Program-made: the position numbers and the translations under genes
Shown here: in pieces, positions 53,994-64,000 of the stretch
How the letters are laid out: the number at the start of each line of letters is the position of its first letter
How positions within the stretch are numbered: position 1 is the stretch's first letter
The notes under the pieces: model-generated
What the model was told of the DNA's origin: nothing
Databases searched by the model: none
Seen by the model: the letters and a program-made list of their open reading frames with translations, nothing else
NCBI GenBank assembly: GCA_022813625.1
Contig: JAKLMB010000010.1
Location: forward strand, 186,001-250,000
Source: Aaosphaeria pasadenensis
Lineage: Eukaryota; Ascomycota; Dothideomycetes; Pleosporales
Reading direction: 5' to 3'
DNA length: 64,000 bases

Positions 53994-56370
53994 ATTGACG
54001 ATCGAGGGCTGTTGCTTGGGGTTGATGACGTCGCGTGATGTTGTTTCGCTCCGCGATATGAGCGACGTAGCTGAGGCCAATCCTATGTCTTAACCTGGGT
54101 CAACGAACCACGACCAGAATGACTGAACACAAGAGGCTGAAGAGCAAAAATGAAAGCGAAACCCTGGCTATTTATCGGTTTGACGATCAGCGTCTGCTGC
54201 GTGTGCTGCCCTGTCAACTAGTGGGCCGACAGGAATGTGGGATGGTGGAGTAGGCTCCAAGCAAGTTAACCTGCCTTGTGCTTGTGATGCGAAAACCCAA
54301 GCTATGGATAGAAATGGACCAGGATGCAACGATCGAAGTCGAAACCCGAGCCAGTAGAAAGAAGCCGTTGGTTGCACGGGGACTGGCTGGTTATTGGTAC
54401 GCCCTGGCCAAAGAGGCAGGTCAAGATTGCTGGGGGTTCATTGGGGTGGCCGTCGCCGTCAATGTTAGTATGTACATAGTGCACGGCTATCTTAACAGTA
54501 GCTTTAACTTGGATTGCACAGGCAAATACAGTGTAGATCATCACTTATCAACCGTTTCCTTTCTAAACGCCGCTACGGTGCATATCATATTAGAATGGGG
54601 ACCCTTCATATTTTTCTCTAAGCCGGATCAGATCCTCACATCTTTATTGCCAGCCTCTCCTCTATCTCTCCATTAAACACTCCATCACTACACTGCTTCA
54701 AAGAGAGAGCAAACAAAAAATCAAACAAGATGACGCAGCTCATTACACCTCGGGATCCGGCAAGGATGCAACGCTAAGCTCGTGAAGACTTTCGTGGCGT
54801 CGCTTCTTGCAGCGAATACGAGTAAATCCCCAATGCTTGCTACAGTGCTAGCAAAGCTTGTTGCGGACTCGCCGAGCTGCCTCTGATTGGTCTCGCCACC
54901 TAACACCCGAACACAAGGACCTGTTGTATTCCCAACTAATGGGCAACTGGAACGAGAAAACGTGCTTTTATCAATCTGTGAGAGTTATATTTGAATTGGG
55001 CAACACTTCCAAATCATACAGAAAACGAAAAACAATACAACAAAGGTTGTTGCATAGCATAGAGACAGAGAACCCTGAGCACGTGCCTCTAACAACCACC
55101 CCTGTGCTGTGCCTCTATCACTTATTCCCGATGCATGTGAATAGTGGAGGCAAAAACGTGGTTTCCAGCGTGGTTTGTTCGTCTTTTTTCCGTTTCGTAT
55201 CTTTTCTTCCTGGAAAGATCTCGGGGTCTTTGGAGAACGCTTTCATGTATGATAGGAAATCTAGGAGGATCGGCATGTTATCCGACGTTCAACGGACATC
55301 AGTCAATCCTAACAACCCCCTCGCACAACAATCATGAGGTTCAGGGCAAATTCCACGCTCCATGGGCTGAGATATAGCAGGGAACTAACCTTCAAGATTT
55401 CAAAGAGATCGAATGTAAGATTTTTATGACCCCACGTGGTTGTCGTCCTTCACCTCCAACCCCTATTGCCTCGCCCTACCCTCCCGCAATAACCAGGATA
55501 GCAGTTGGTCTGGTGAATCAGTGAGTCACGTGCACCACAGGCAGAAGCCTGTGCAGGGGTCTGTGCAGGGGTCTGTGCAGCCCACATTGAGTAGTATATA
55601 GGATCAGGTTTACCCACCTTAGTTAATATTATCTCTTATGCTCTCTCATTCAATTATTCAACTATAGCCGCCGCTATGAGGGACCCACTGGTCCAACCCT
55701 AGGCCTCCTGTCACATGTGGTGTGCTTTGAAATATGTGAAATCGCATGGCCAGTGACCGTCCGGTTATCGGCATAAATTTACGCACAGGAGCATTAAGAA
55801 ACGAACAAATCCTACCTCGGAGTCAACAGTTTTCCAACAGCTATCTCTCAACCTGTTAGTAGACATAATGCGATCCGCTCACCTCTCCATCGTCCTATTC
55901 ATAAAGATCCCCGGATAGACAATTTAAGTCCGACCGACCGATCCAACTGATTAAGATACGATAGTGCAGGGAGTTAGCGACTGAAGTGTTACGCCTGTGT
56001 CCTTGGTATCTTAATGGTTCACGTTCAGTATTGATAATAATCAATGGAATTGAGTTGGCAGGCAATGTTTCGTTATTCTTTAAACTTTTTTTTTACATCT
56101 TTATGGATTCTTTCTTTTGGGCCTATTGATAATTATTCGGCTCTCGCTATCTAAATCGTTCATGTCGCTGAATCATCTCTAGTATCAATGCTCTGGTGAT
56201 TCTTCGATAGTCTGCTAACCATTTTGATAATCCAGCTTATACGCGTTCTTGTGTGCATACTTGTTTCCTCATTGCCATTTTACAAGTTACTTTGCCTGTT
56301 AAGTAGCTTTCATTGTCCTCAGCTCTTCAGCAGCCTTAGCATTTGTTTACTGCTGATTGTTTCCTTGCAA
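53994..56370. other. Intergenic region with a short tandem repeat
   Basis: 2.4 kb without a supported gene. A 12-bp repeat (CTGTGCAGGGGT, 2.7 copies) lies at 55549-55580, near a CACGTG at 55527. A 132-codon + frame at 54278-54676 is not convincing. Confidence 0.45.
55549..55580 (+). repeat. 12-bp tandem repeat
   Basis: Unit CTGTGCAGGGGT in two full copies plus CTGTGCAG. Confidence 0.75.
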
Positions 56371-57019
56371 TTACTCATTTGCGTTGGCCTGCTGCTTTGC
56401 TCCGGCATTGCCTTGCTGAATGTTATTCGCGGCGCCTTGGCCGTTTCCGGTTTCCTCCTCATTTTCATTGACATTGGCGAGGTTACCGGCGGCGGCGTTA
56501 TTGTCAGCGAGTTTGTTGTTGTTCTTTGCATTGGCCACATTGTTGCCAGCGTTTACATTGCCATTCTGTTGGGCGCCAGCTTCGTACTGTTAGCACCTCT
56601 GTCTAAGTAAATGGGTACTCTTACATACCGTTATTTTGGACACCAGCCTCAACGTTACCCGCAGCAATATTCTGGCCTTCGTTTGCATTGTTCTCTTGGA
56701 CGGCGGCATTCATGGCATTGCCCTTTTGTTGGACATTATCTTCATGATGTCAGTATCATTCCTAGCATCTCAGTCTTTACCGCGAACATACCATTGTTCT
56801 CGACCCCAGCGTTGGCATTAGCAGCTCCAAGGTTCTCATTGTTTCCGCCCTGGTTAGCATCGACCTTCCCTGCAGCGAGGTTTGCGTTCCCATTTCCATT
56901 CTCTTGGGCATTGACACCGTTGGCACCATTGTTTCCCTCATTGGCGTTGGCGCCCTTATTGTTTCCACCCTGTTTAGCATTGGCAACTTCATTATTTCCG
57001 CCTTGATTTCCTGCAGCGA

Positions 57020-57055
<36 letters not shown>

Positions 57056-58086
57056 CATTTGCACCGTTGCCCTGGTTGTTTACGCCTTCGTTAGCATTGG
57101 CGCCCATGTTGTTGTTTGCGCCTTGATTGGCGTTGGCGACCTCATTGTTTCCACCCTGGTTGGCATTAACGTTTCCTGCAGCGAGATTTGCATGCCCATT
57201 GTTCTGGGCATTAACACCATTGGCCCCATTGTTTGCATTTTCATTCGCGACGGCATTGGCACTGTCATTGCCGGCATTTGCTCCGTTGTCTTGAAGTTGG
57301 GCGGCATTGTTTCCTGTGTTTTGGTTCTCTTTGCAGCATTGTCAGCTAACCCATAATCAATGTATCAATTTGGCTGAATCTGCGACTCACGGGCGTTCAT
57401 CTGGGCATTGGCATTTGCGTTGCCTTCGACGTTGGCATTTGCATTGGCGCCGGCATTGGCCTTGCCGTTGCCATTTTGGTTGGCATTGCCGTTGCCATTT
57501 TGGTTGGCATTGAGATTTTCGTTACCATTTCCGTTACCGTTGCCATTGCCATTGCCATTGCCATTGCCATTACCATTTCCCTTGCCGTTCCCATTGCCGT
57601 TTCCATTGCCGCCACCATTGCCGTTCTCATTAGCGACGCCGCCATTCCCGCCCTCGACATTCCCTGCAACGGCATTCCCTTCATCGACGTTTCCGCCTGC
57701 TCCACCTCCTACACCGGGACAAACGTCAGTACCGAAACCAAACACTGATACATAAGTACCTTAGGTAGTCAACCGCGAAGTAAACTCACCCCGTCTACTC
57801 TTCCTCTGCTCCCTGCGTTGCCGCATCATCCGCTTGTCGACGTCCCGCGCCGCGAACGCCAACCGTTCGGCCGCGAGGTTCTGCAGCGCCGCGACGGTGC
57901 TCGCCGGTTCTTCTACGGCAGCATCTGTGGGTTCCTTTCGGCGATTTAGTTACGGTCTTAGGGGTTCTGTAATGCAGACGGGGAACGTACGACCGATCTC
58001 TTGTCTTGTGAGAAGGAGGTCGGGGCTGCGGAGATGAGTGGCAGGGCGGCCACGGCAGCGAGGAGGAAAGTGTTTGCGAAGCGCAT
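56371..58086 (-). CDS. Secreted Asn/Gly/Ala/Gln-rich low-complexity repeat protein, six exons
   Basis: Not a family I recognise. Exons on the minus strand: 58086-57991, 57934-57790, 57708-57391, 57328-56792, 56739-56629 and 56579-56371; the total, 1416 nt, is exactly 472 codons and every join keeps phase. The first exon encodes a signal peptide (MRFANTFLLAAVAALPLISA) and then a Lys-Arg site (DKRSV) where a Kex2-type protease could cut. The second exon is charged (DVDKRMMRQRREQRKSRR). From exon 3 on, the protein is almost only Asn, Gly, Ala, Gln, Glu and Val: a pure Gly-Asn dipeptide run, an Asn-Gln run, and imperfect repeats of NLAAGN and QGGNNEVANA type. No cysteine is seen in the repeat part and no GPI signal. 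Such proteins may be wall components, prion-like matrix proteins or effectors; none of these is proven. Confidence 0.75.
57010..57060. repeat. GGTTCT hexanucleotide repeat encoding Gln-Asn
   Basis: About five tandem GGTTCT units on the + strand encode alternating Asn and Gln on the minus strand, inside exon 4 of the low-complexity secreted protein. Confidence 0.75.
57490..57625. repeat. CCATTG hexanucleotide repeat encoding Gly-Asn
   Basis: Runs of CCATTG, CCGTTG and CCATTC on the + strand, inside exon 3, encode alternating Asn and Gly on the minus strand. The variation of third bases with the dipeptide kept suggests selection on the protein, or an old repeat. Confidence 0.75.
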
Positions 58087-59863
58087 GATGGAAAGGTTGA
58101 GGTATAGTTGTTTTGTTTCGAAGGAAAGGGTGAGTGGATCTATGGAGAGGATGTACCGTCCTGCAGCAGTGAAGAGAGCTGGAAATGGGAATATAAAAAG
58201 GTAGTACGACGGGCTTTGGAAAAACAGCTGACTGACTAGCAGCAGCAAAGAGAATATAAAACAATAAAAAAAGAACAAGATTCGAAGATCCTGTAGAGAA
58301 GAAAGGGTTGCTGGTGGAGTATCAAACTACAGAGCCAGTTGAAGAAAGAGACATCCGAGATCTCTATATATCTCCCTCTACCCGGACGGGCCGAGTTGAG
58401 AATAGACCGGGCATGTCTTTACATAGTACTAAGTGAAGATCTTACCGTGGATGGTTTCGGCGGCCGCGTACGTGCTTTCATTGTTCCCCTTCGATGGCCT
58501 CATATTCACGGTCGGTTCAAGCACACGCGGCGGCGATCTTACGGTTTGACATGATGACCCATTATCCTGAGGACCGCGGCGGGAGTTCCAATTGGGTAGG
58601 AATCTGGATCCGATTCTGTTGCAAGATGCTGAGGCTACTGATGTTTTTTATCCTGTGTGTGTTGAAACCATGGTGGAAACCATTATGTTCGACGGGGAAC
58701 AGGTCTCCGCTATGACGACAACGTCAATTGTCTCCCTGCTGCGGCAGTAAGATAGCTCTCGCTGGGTAGATGTACCTACTGTGTAGTTTGCGATATGTAC
58801 TGCCCGGAAATCTGGGGTCTTGTCTGTTTCTAGTGGACTCCAACATAGTCCGTACAAGAATCCTTCGCTTGGCTTCTCACGACTTGAACAACTCTTGTCG
58901 CATACTAGATTTTCAATCCATTAGAGCAAAGGTGGGTATATCGCCTAGACAAACAAATCATCCATATAGTATCCTACCTACAAGCTTAATAATTCTTTGT
59001 AGTATTGAGAAAGAAGAATTCCACTTACTACCATCCTAACCCATCAGGTATCCAGTTCTAACGACCACGATCGTCGCTTAACACACGCGTCCTGAAACCA
59101 CAAGCGCAACGTCCGCCGGTCCGCCCCCGCAAAACCTTAATCCGTCGTAACAAAGCATGTTACAAGCCCATTCCATGTCCTACGTAATCACTCGTAGAAA
59201 TAATAGCAGAGAATAGAAAGAGAGGGGCGAAGGGGGGCGTTTGACGTTTAGTGGGGCTGTCAAAAATGTTCCTTTGTAGCATCGAAGCAACTACGTTTGG
59301 ATCGCAAACATGCTTATAACTCTTAACTGTGGATAGATGGATGTTCAGTCGATCAAACTGGTTCCTGTGAGAGATTGGAATTCATGTTGGATCAGTGACG
59401 TTATGTTCTTCTCCTATTACCTCTTGATCTTTGTAATTCTTTTCCATTATACGGCTGGCACATGTTAAATGTGAAAGCAAATGTGCCTCAATTCTGACAT
59501 CGTTTGCATCTGGTATCTTGGATGCCGACTCCAACTAAGGCCAGCTAGAATGCTTAGCATAGACATCAGCATCAGCATCTTCTCTCTCAATTTGGATTGA
59601 CACTATGAATTTTCCTTTCTCCCCAAAGGGACTATCGTCTCTAAATAAGGCTCGACAAACGAGATCAACATACAATGATGCCCATCCGACAAAATCCCCA
59701 CCATTTCTCCATCCCATCGTGACAATACATGAAAATCATCTCAACCATACCATCCCATCCCATGAAAAACCTACACATATTCTCCCGTCGTAAAAAGGGT
59801 ATAACGCAACTCATCGTAACACATCGCACCTCCCCTTCCCCCTTGAAATGGCCTTCCTATTCT
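58087..59863. other. Intergenic region, no gene seen
   Basis: 1.8 kb upstream of the low-complexity protein gene and downstream of the CUE-SMR gene. Nothing was recognised. Confidence 0.5.
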
Positions 59864-61547
59864 TCAAACACCTCTCTGCCTCCCAAGAACAATCAACTCC
59901 CCACCATTAACCTCCACCTTCCACCCCTCCTTGACAAGTGCCCTCGCAACCGCGGGCCCCAACTTCCCCTTCCCGCCCTCGCTGTGCCGTCCCAAGCCCG
60001 TCACGACCGTGAATCCCTCCCCTACGCCACGGCGCCCTCCGCCAGGAATCCTCGCCTCCCCTAGGCCATCCCACCAGAGGTTGACCTCCGTCTTCGCGAT
60101 GCGCGTCGCGCTCTGGACGGTCACGCCGTGGAGGTCGAGGCGGCCGGGGCGAGACTGGCTTGCGACGAGGGCGTCGGCGTCGATTTCGGTCGCGGCTTTG
60201 AGGTTCGCGTTGAGGTCGCGGCCGATCTGCGCGTAGTAGCCTGCCACGCCGCGCATGCTGCGGTCGGATTTGCCCTTGCGGTAGGCGCTGGAGGCTTGCG
60301 TGAAGGCAGTGTTGCGCGCGGCGTGGAGGGATTGCGTGGTGTGTGGTGTTGCGGAGGGGTCGAGGGTGGGAAGTGCTGTATTGTTTGAGGGCTCTGTGTC
60401 GGAGTCTTCGTTGGGATGGCGGACGGGGGAGTACACGGGTAGGACGTCGAGCTTGCCGCGTGAGAAGCGGTTGGTGAAGCTGAGAGATTTTGCGACTTCG
60501 TCTGCGCTGACGAGGGAGGGCGCTGTGATGCGGATGATGGAGATAGCTTGCTCGTAGTTTACGGTCGGATATTTGGCGGTCAGGTCGACGGCTTTGCCAA
60601 CGAGTCCTGCGTCTGGCTCTTCTCCCTTTCGTGATTCGGCGTCTTGGTCTAGGAGAGCATCGATGGTGGCTACGAGGGATGCACCATTCTTGTGGTAGAT
60701 CGACGAAGCCGTGGCCACGGGCAGCTTCATCCACTTCGCAATTGATGCAACGTCCCGATTCCCTTCCTCCCATCTGTTCGTCGTCGGCGACAGCGTCCCA
60801 TCAGACGCCGACGACGAATTCGTGTCGATACTGTTCATCAACGAACGATTCTGCTTCCTCCTATTCCTTCCCTTCCTCTTCACCGGCGCTACATGCCTTT
60901 CATCGTACCCATCGATCCCCTTGGGCACAGCAGCCCTCGAATCCTCAAAGTACACCTGATTCAGCAGCTCATCGGTCGCTCTCTCGAAATCATTCCCGCA
61001 CTTCTTCAGCGTGAAGCACACGAGCTCGAACCGCAGCCCTGGAAACGTCTCCGCAAGTAGCAGCTCCTTCGTCGGCGTGTCCAGCTTCCCAACCTGCGCA
61101 AAGTATCCCCCTCCAGCTGCACTGCTCCCCGAACCACCACTATCCGACGACCCAACATCGTCAGTCGAACACCCAGACCCAGACCCAGACCTCGACTCCG
61201 ACCCCAAACTCAATGCAGAAACCCCATTCACCAAATCCTCACCACTCCCACCTCGCAACACGCCCGCACCACCACCACTGCTCCCAGAGGGATCAAACTC
61301 CCCGCTCAGCTGCTCCTGAACCGCAGAATCTCTCAGCGCCCTTAGCGCCACGCGCGCTTTCTCGAGGCCGTCGGGCTGGCCGGCGTAGTCGTCGTAGATG
61401 GCGTATACGAGTGTCGAGTCGACGGGGGGACTGAACTCCCTCTGTTCTTGTTTAGCTACTGTTTCCCTTTTCTCTTCGCGCGTGAAGTGGGTGGGGTGGG
61501 GGGGAACGCCGTACCTCGAGAGCCTCGAGATCTGAATCCGCAGCCAT
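59864..61547 (-). CDS. CUE/UBA-DUF1771-SMR protein, Cue2-like
   Basis: Two exons on the minus strand, 61547-61515 (11 codons) and 61441-59864, with a 73-nt intron, give 536 residues. Domains in order: a CUE-like helix set at residues about 18-50; a second at about 135-172 (ETFPGLRFELVCFTLKKCGNDFERATDELLN region); UBA-like stretches at about 230-270 and 280-320; a DUF1771 region (AARNTAFTQASSAYRKGKSD) near 385-440; and an SMR domain from about 443 with RLDLHGV and VVTGLGRHS. The DxH of LDLHG is the catalytic pair known from the yeast endonuclease Cue2 and worm NONU-1, which cut mRNA at collided ribosomes in no-go decay. Ubiquitin-binding CUE domains recruit them to marked ribosomes. The fusion order matches that family; function here is inferred from it. 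Confidence 0.88.
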
Positions 61548-62843
61548 GACGCGCACCGTCCCGTCTCTTCTTTCTTCTGGCGCCTGCTCAATGCGCTCGC
61601 TCGGTTTGCGTTTAAGTCAATTCCCCACACTCTTTATCTTACTCCTTTCTTTCCCTTCGTTCCTGTGGAAAAGCAAAGGGAGACGCAATTGGACTCGAAG
61701 CGCATGCAGCGACCGAACCTCTCGACAATTCTGCGATTTGCGCCACCTGTGTCTGCGGTGTATGACGATATGATGCCCCCGCGCGCACACACTTCCTCTC
61801 TCGCTCTCTTACGCGCCCGTTGTGTACTCCTTCCCTTCTCACTCCCTTCGTGCGCTAGTAATTCCGTAGGAGAGACAGTAGCAGCGAACGAGATGCTTTC
61901 CCGCAAGTAACGTCGAGTACCTTGTGTAGTCAACGAAGAAACAAGAGACGGAAAGATGACGAGCCTTGTTGGGGGGCTGAAATTAATGGTAAACTAGAGT
62001 ACGGTTATCGATTATCGATTAGGCGCGCTACACACACGTGGGGTAATACAGAACCGGAGGCGATGGTAGCACGGCGCCGGGCCGTGTTCAGCGGGAGAAT
62101 GGGATAGGGCCGCCGCCTCCTCCTCCGCCGTCGCCGCAGGGTTGGGTATGACGAGAAAACAGAAAACAGAACAACCTGCAGCACCAGCCCCAACGCTTTT
62201 AGCGGAACTTGCTTCGAAGACGTAATCCATGACGTTTTACATATTTTTTGTGGAATGAAAATTTTCAGATCGTTTATCCAGTACTAGCTACGTGATACAA
62301 TTAACTCATTTTACATATTCATTATAGTAGTCGCTGGCGGCGCGAGAGTTCATAGCACGGGTTGCTTTTCTTAGTAAATACAGATGGATATGGGCTACTT
62401 GGAATAGTAACTAGAATACTCCCGCCAGGCGTTTCTGTATACGCCGAATGGGAACAGTGAAAAGGTAAAGACCTATTGTACGACTACAGCTACTTCAAAG
62501 ATACAGTGGAAACCATGAGATGGCCTGGGCCTTGATTAATCTCCTTAGCTGACCCGCCCATCGATGAGCCGAGCCATATGCGTTTCCCCCGTGTATCCCC
62601 TCCGATTGCGCGAGAAAAAAAAAAGAAAGAATCAGGAAGTGGTTCATCTGGAAACTTTGATTCTGATGCTCATATGTGAACTCCCCGATGCAGTGAAGAG
62701 ATATAGCCCCCACTCCAGTCATAACACCAATATGCGAACAATTGCAAGGGCCGGCCTGTCAGAGAGCGAGAGAGGGAAAGGTGGTAGGTCATTTCGAAGA
62801 TCGTGCCCGATTGACCATCGGCCGTAATGTCGTAATAATCGTC
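61548..62843. other. Intergenic region, no gene seen
   Basis: 1.3 kb between the CUE-SMR gene start and the 3' end of the HECT ligase gene. Contains a CACGTG near 62036 and a short run of CCG/CCT triplets at 62108-62140. No gene seen. Confidence 0.5.
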
Positions 62844-64000
62844 TTAAGAAAGATGGAAGGCTCCCTGCCCTTCCTGGATGGCAACATTGAGCTTTTCTCT
62901 AAGAACATCCATCGAGCTATAGTCTGGCATCTTAAGATAATTAACGCACGTCATGACACTCGGAAGGTAGTCATCGGACGTGTATGGCGGTTCGCTTGGT
63001 TTGCAAACAACCGTGAACATGGGTGTGAGGCTCTTGAAACCTGTAGTTGCATTAGCTTGATTACCACTAAACAATGGGAATTTGAAACCTACCTCCAATG
63101 GGAAGCTTGGGGCTGCCGGTGATGAACTGAAGGAAGTCCCGTCTTTGCGGGTCGGTGAGCTCACTCATCGTCTGGAGCAGGTTGCGGACGCTCTTGCTGT
63201 CCAAGTTGAACCCATGATCCGCTTTGATGGAGTCCATGAGCGCTGCAGAATGATTAGTACATACCCAGTGTTGATGGCACAAACTGTACTTACTTTCCAA
63301 TGACCAATCTTCATCCACTCGTCCGAAGAGCATGACAAGCTCGTCTGGTGTGAACGCACTCAGTGCCGAGTATGGGAAGACCTGCGAAAAGCCAGACCGG
63401 AAGGCATCCACCTGGCGTTGCACTCCCGAGCCGAGCGTGAACTCTATGACCTTCTCAACGTAGAGGTCAACGTTGTCAATCGTCACGTTCTTCTCAGATC
63501 CCTTCTCGACAAGATCGATGGCGTAGCCGGGAAGGGTAAAGTCTAATCCAAGGTCATCAACGTGGACGCCATCTATCTCAATACTTTGGAGAGCGTCCAC
63601 TTTCTGCGTTGGATCCAAAGAGCCGTCTTCGTTGATCCGCTTCTTTTCGATGGCGAACTTCTTCAGGAGCTTGAGAGATTTGGCTAAGTCATAGTCGACA
63701 GACTTCACCGAACCAAGGGACGGCGGGACGGCGGTGCTTCCATCGCCTATGCGGAAGAAAGTCGAGTTGAAGGAGATGTCGATGATCCGAGAATCGAGCA
63801 TAGAACGGGCAACGAACTTGCCAAGCATCTTAAACAGGTGGAGGACCTTCTTGCCGTTCTCTGTTTCAGCTTGCTCCACGCTCATTGGAGCTGGGAACAA
63901 TCCACGCTTTCCAAAGGCATACTCGTCGGTCTCGTTTGACTCATTTTCTCGCCATAATTTGAGTTTCTTCTTCGAGAACTCCTTTGAAACAGTCGAGTAG
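62844..64000 (-). CDS. HECT-type E3 ubiquitin ligase (Ufd4/TRIP12-like), 3' part only
   Basis: Partial: the 5' end lies beyond the right edge. Minus-strand exons seen: 64000-63294, 63242-63093 and 63040-62844, with introns of 51 and 52 nt. The translated part covers the HECT domain. RGLFPAP, KMLGKFVARSMLDSRIIDISFN and LVEKGSEKNVTIDNVDLYVEKV are N-lobe marks; the catalytic cysteine lies in LPSVMTCVNYLKMPDYS, near the C-terminus, followed by the usual short tail ending GAFHLS. HECT ligases form a ubiquitin thioester on this Cys before passing it to substrates. The long gap between the N-lobe blocks and the phrase SLDPTQKVDALQSIEIDG fit the Ufd4/TRIP12 branch, which acts in ubiquitin-fusion degradation and DNA-damage and proteasome pathways. 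Confidence 0.92.

Noticed and set aside
54278..54676. 132-codon open frame on the plus strand
   Set aside because: Hydrophobic patches only, no family. It lies upstream of the permease gene, where promoter sequence is expected.
55080..55532. CACGTG phosphate-response boxes for the Git1-like permease
   Set aside because: Two CACGTG sites exist, but they are 1.1-1.5 kb upstream, and the hexamer also occurs at several unrelated places in the window.
55549..55580. CRISPR-like repeats
   Set aside because: These are direct tandem repeats without spacers, and the genome is eukaryotic. Other repeats in the window are microsatellites.
59907..60773. 288-codon Arg/Pro-rich minus-strand frame
   Set aside because: It is a shifted frame of the CUE-SMR gene. 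The real frame shows CUE, DUF1771 and SMR motifs.
1..64000. tRNA or rRNA genes and transposons
   Set aside because: I looked for tRNA box B-like GGTTCGANNCC, long direct or inverted repeats and transposase or reverse-transcriptase motifs by eye and found none. A covariance-model scan would be decisive and could still find a tRNA.

Overview
This is a 64-kb piece of nuclear DNA from a filamentous ascomycete (Pezizomycotina). The genes are monocistronic and dispersed on both strands. Introns are mostly 45-100 nt, with GT(A/G)NGT donors, CTAAC/CTGAC-like branch sites and YAG acceptors. The protein families are typical of that group: Zn2Cys6 regulator, fungal rhodopsin-like 7TM protein, fungal F-box-like and C2H2 families, Git1-type permease and secreted cysteine-rich proteins. 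The family mix suggests a leotiomycete, but that placement is inference. I saw no rRNA, tRNA, intact transposon or CRISPR array.

Layout. 1-13.8 kb: the DUG2 peptidase (glutathione degradosome), a small secreted cysteine-rich protein whose last cysteine sits in a tiny second exon, a frameshifted F-box-like gene, a C2H2 zinc-finger pseudogene with two stops, and a Zn2Cys6 transcription factor. 14.9-28.9 kb: enzymes, namely an FMN split-barrel protein with a C-terminal membrane anchor, two zinc-independent MDR oxidoreductases, a secreted PhoD-type phosphatase, a GH2 beta-galactosidase and a DUF2235 hydrolase, plus Mediator subunit MED7. 29.4-32.6 kb: a spliced single-pass membrane protein and an unrecognised protein. 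33-41.6 kb: a housekeeping block with alanine aminotransferase, RPN7 (proteasome lid) divergent from ABD1 (mRNA cap methyltransferase), and PEX11 (peroxisome). 42.9-58.1 kb: an accessory-like block with long gene-poor gaps. It holds a 7TM protein, a proline-rich secreted protein, an HNH-domain protein, a Git1-like permease and a 471-residue secreted Asn/Gly/Ala-rich low-complexity protein encoded by six exons. 59.9-64 kb: a CUE/UBA-DUF1771-SMR protein (Cue2-like, ribosome quality control) and the 3' part of a HECT ubiquitin ligase that runs off the right edge.

There is no operon-like organisation. RPN7/ABD1 is the one clear divergent pair sharing a short promoter. The genes most worth a second look are the secreted proteins, the two decayed genes and several splice structures that a single-exon reading would miss. 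Exon coordinates were read by hand from splice consensus, frame and family alignment recalled from memory, so boundaries may be off by a base or two.
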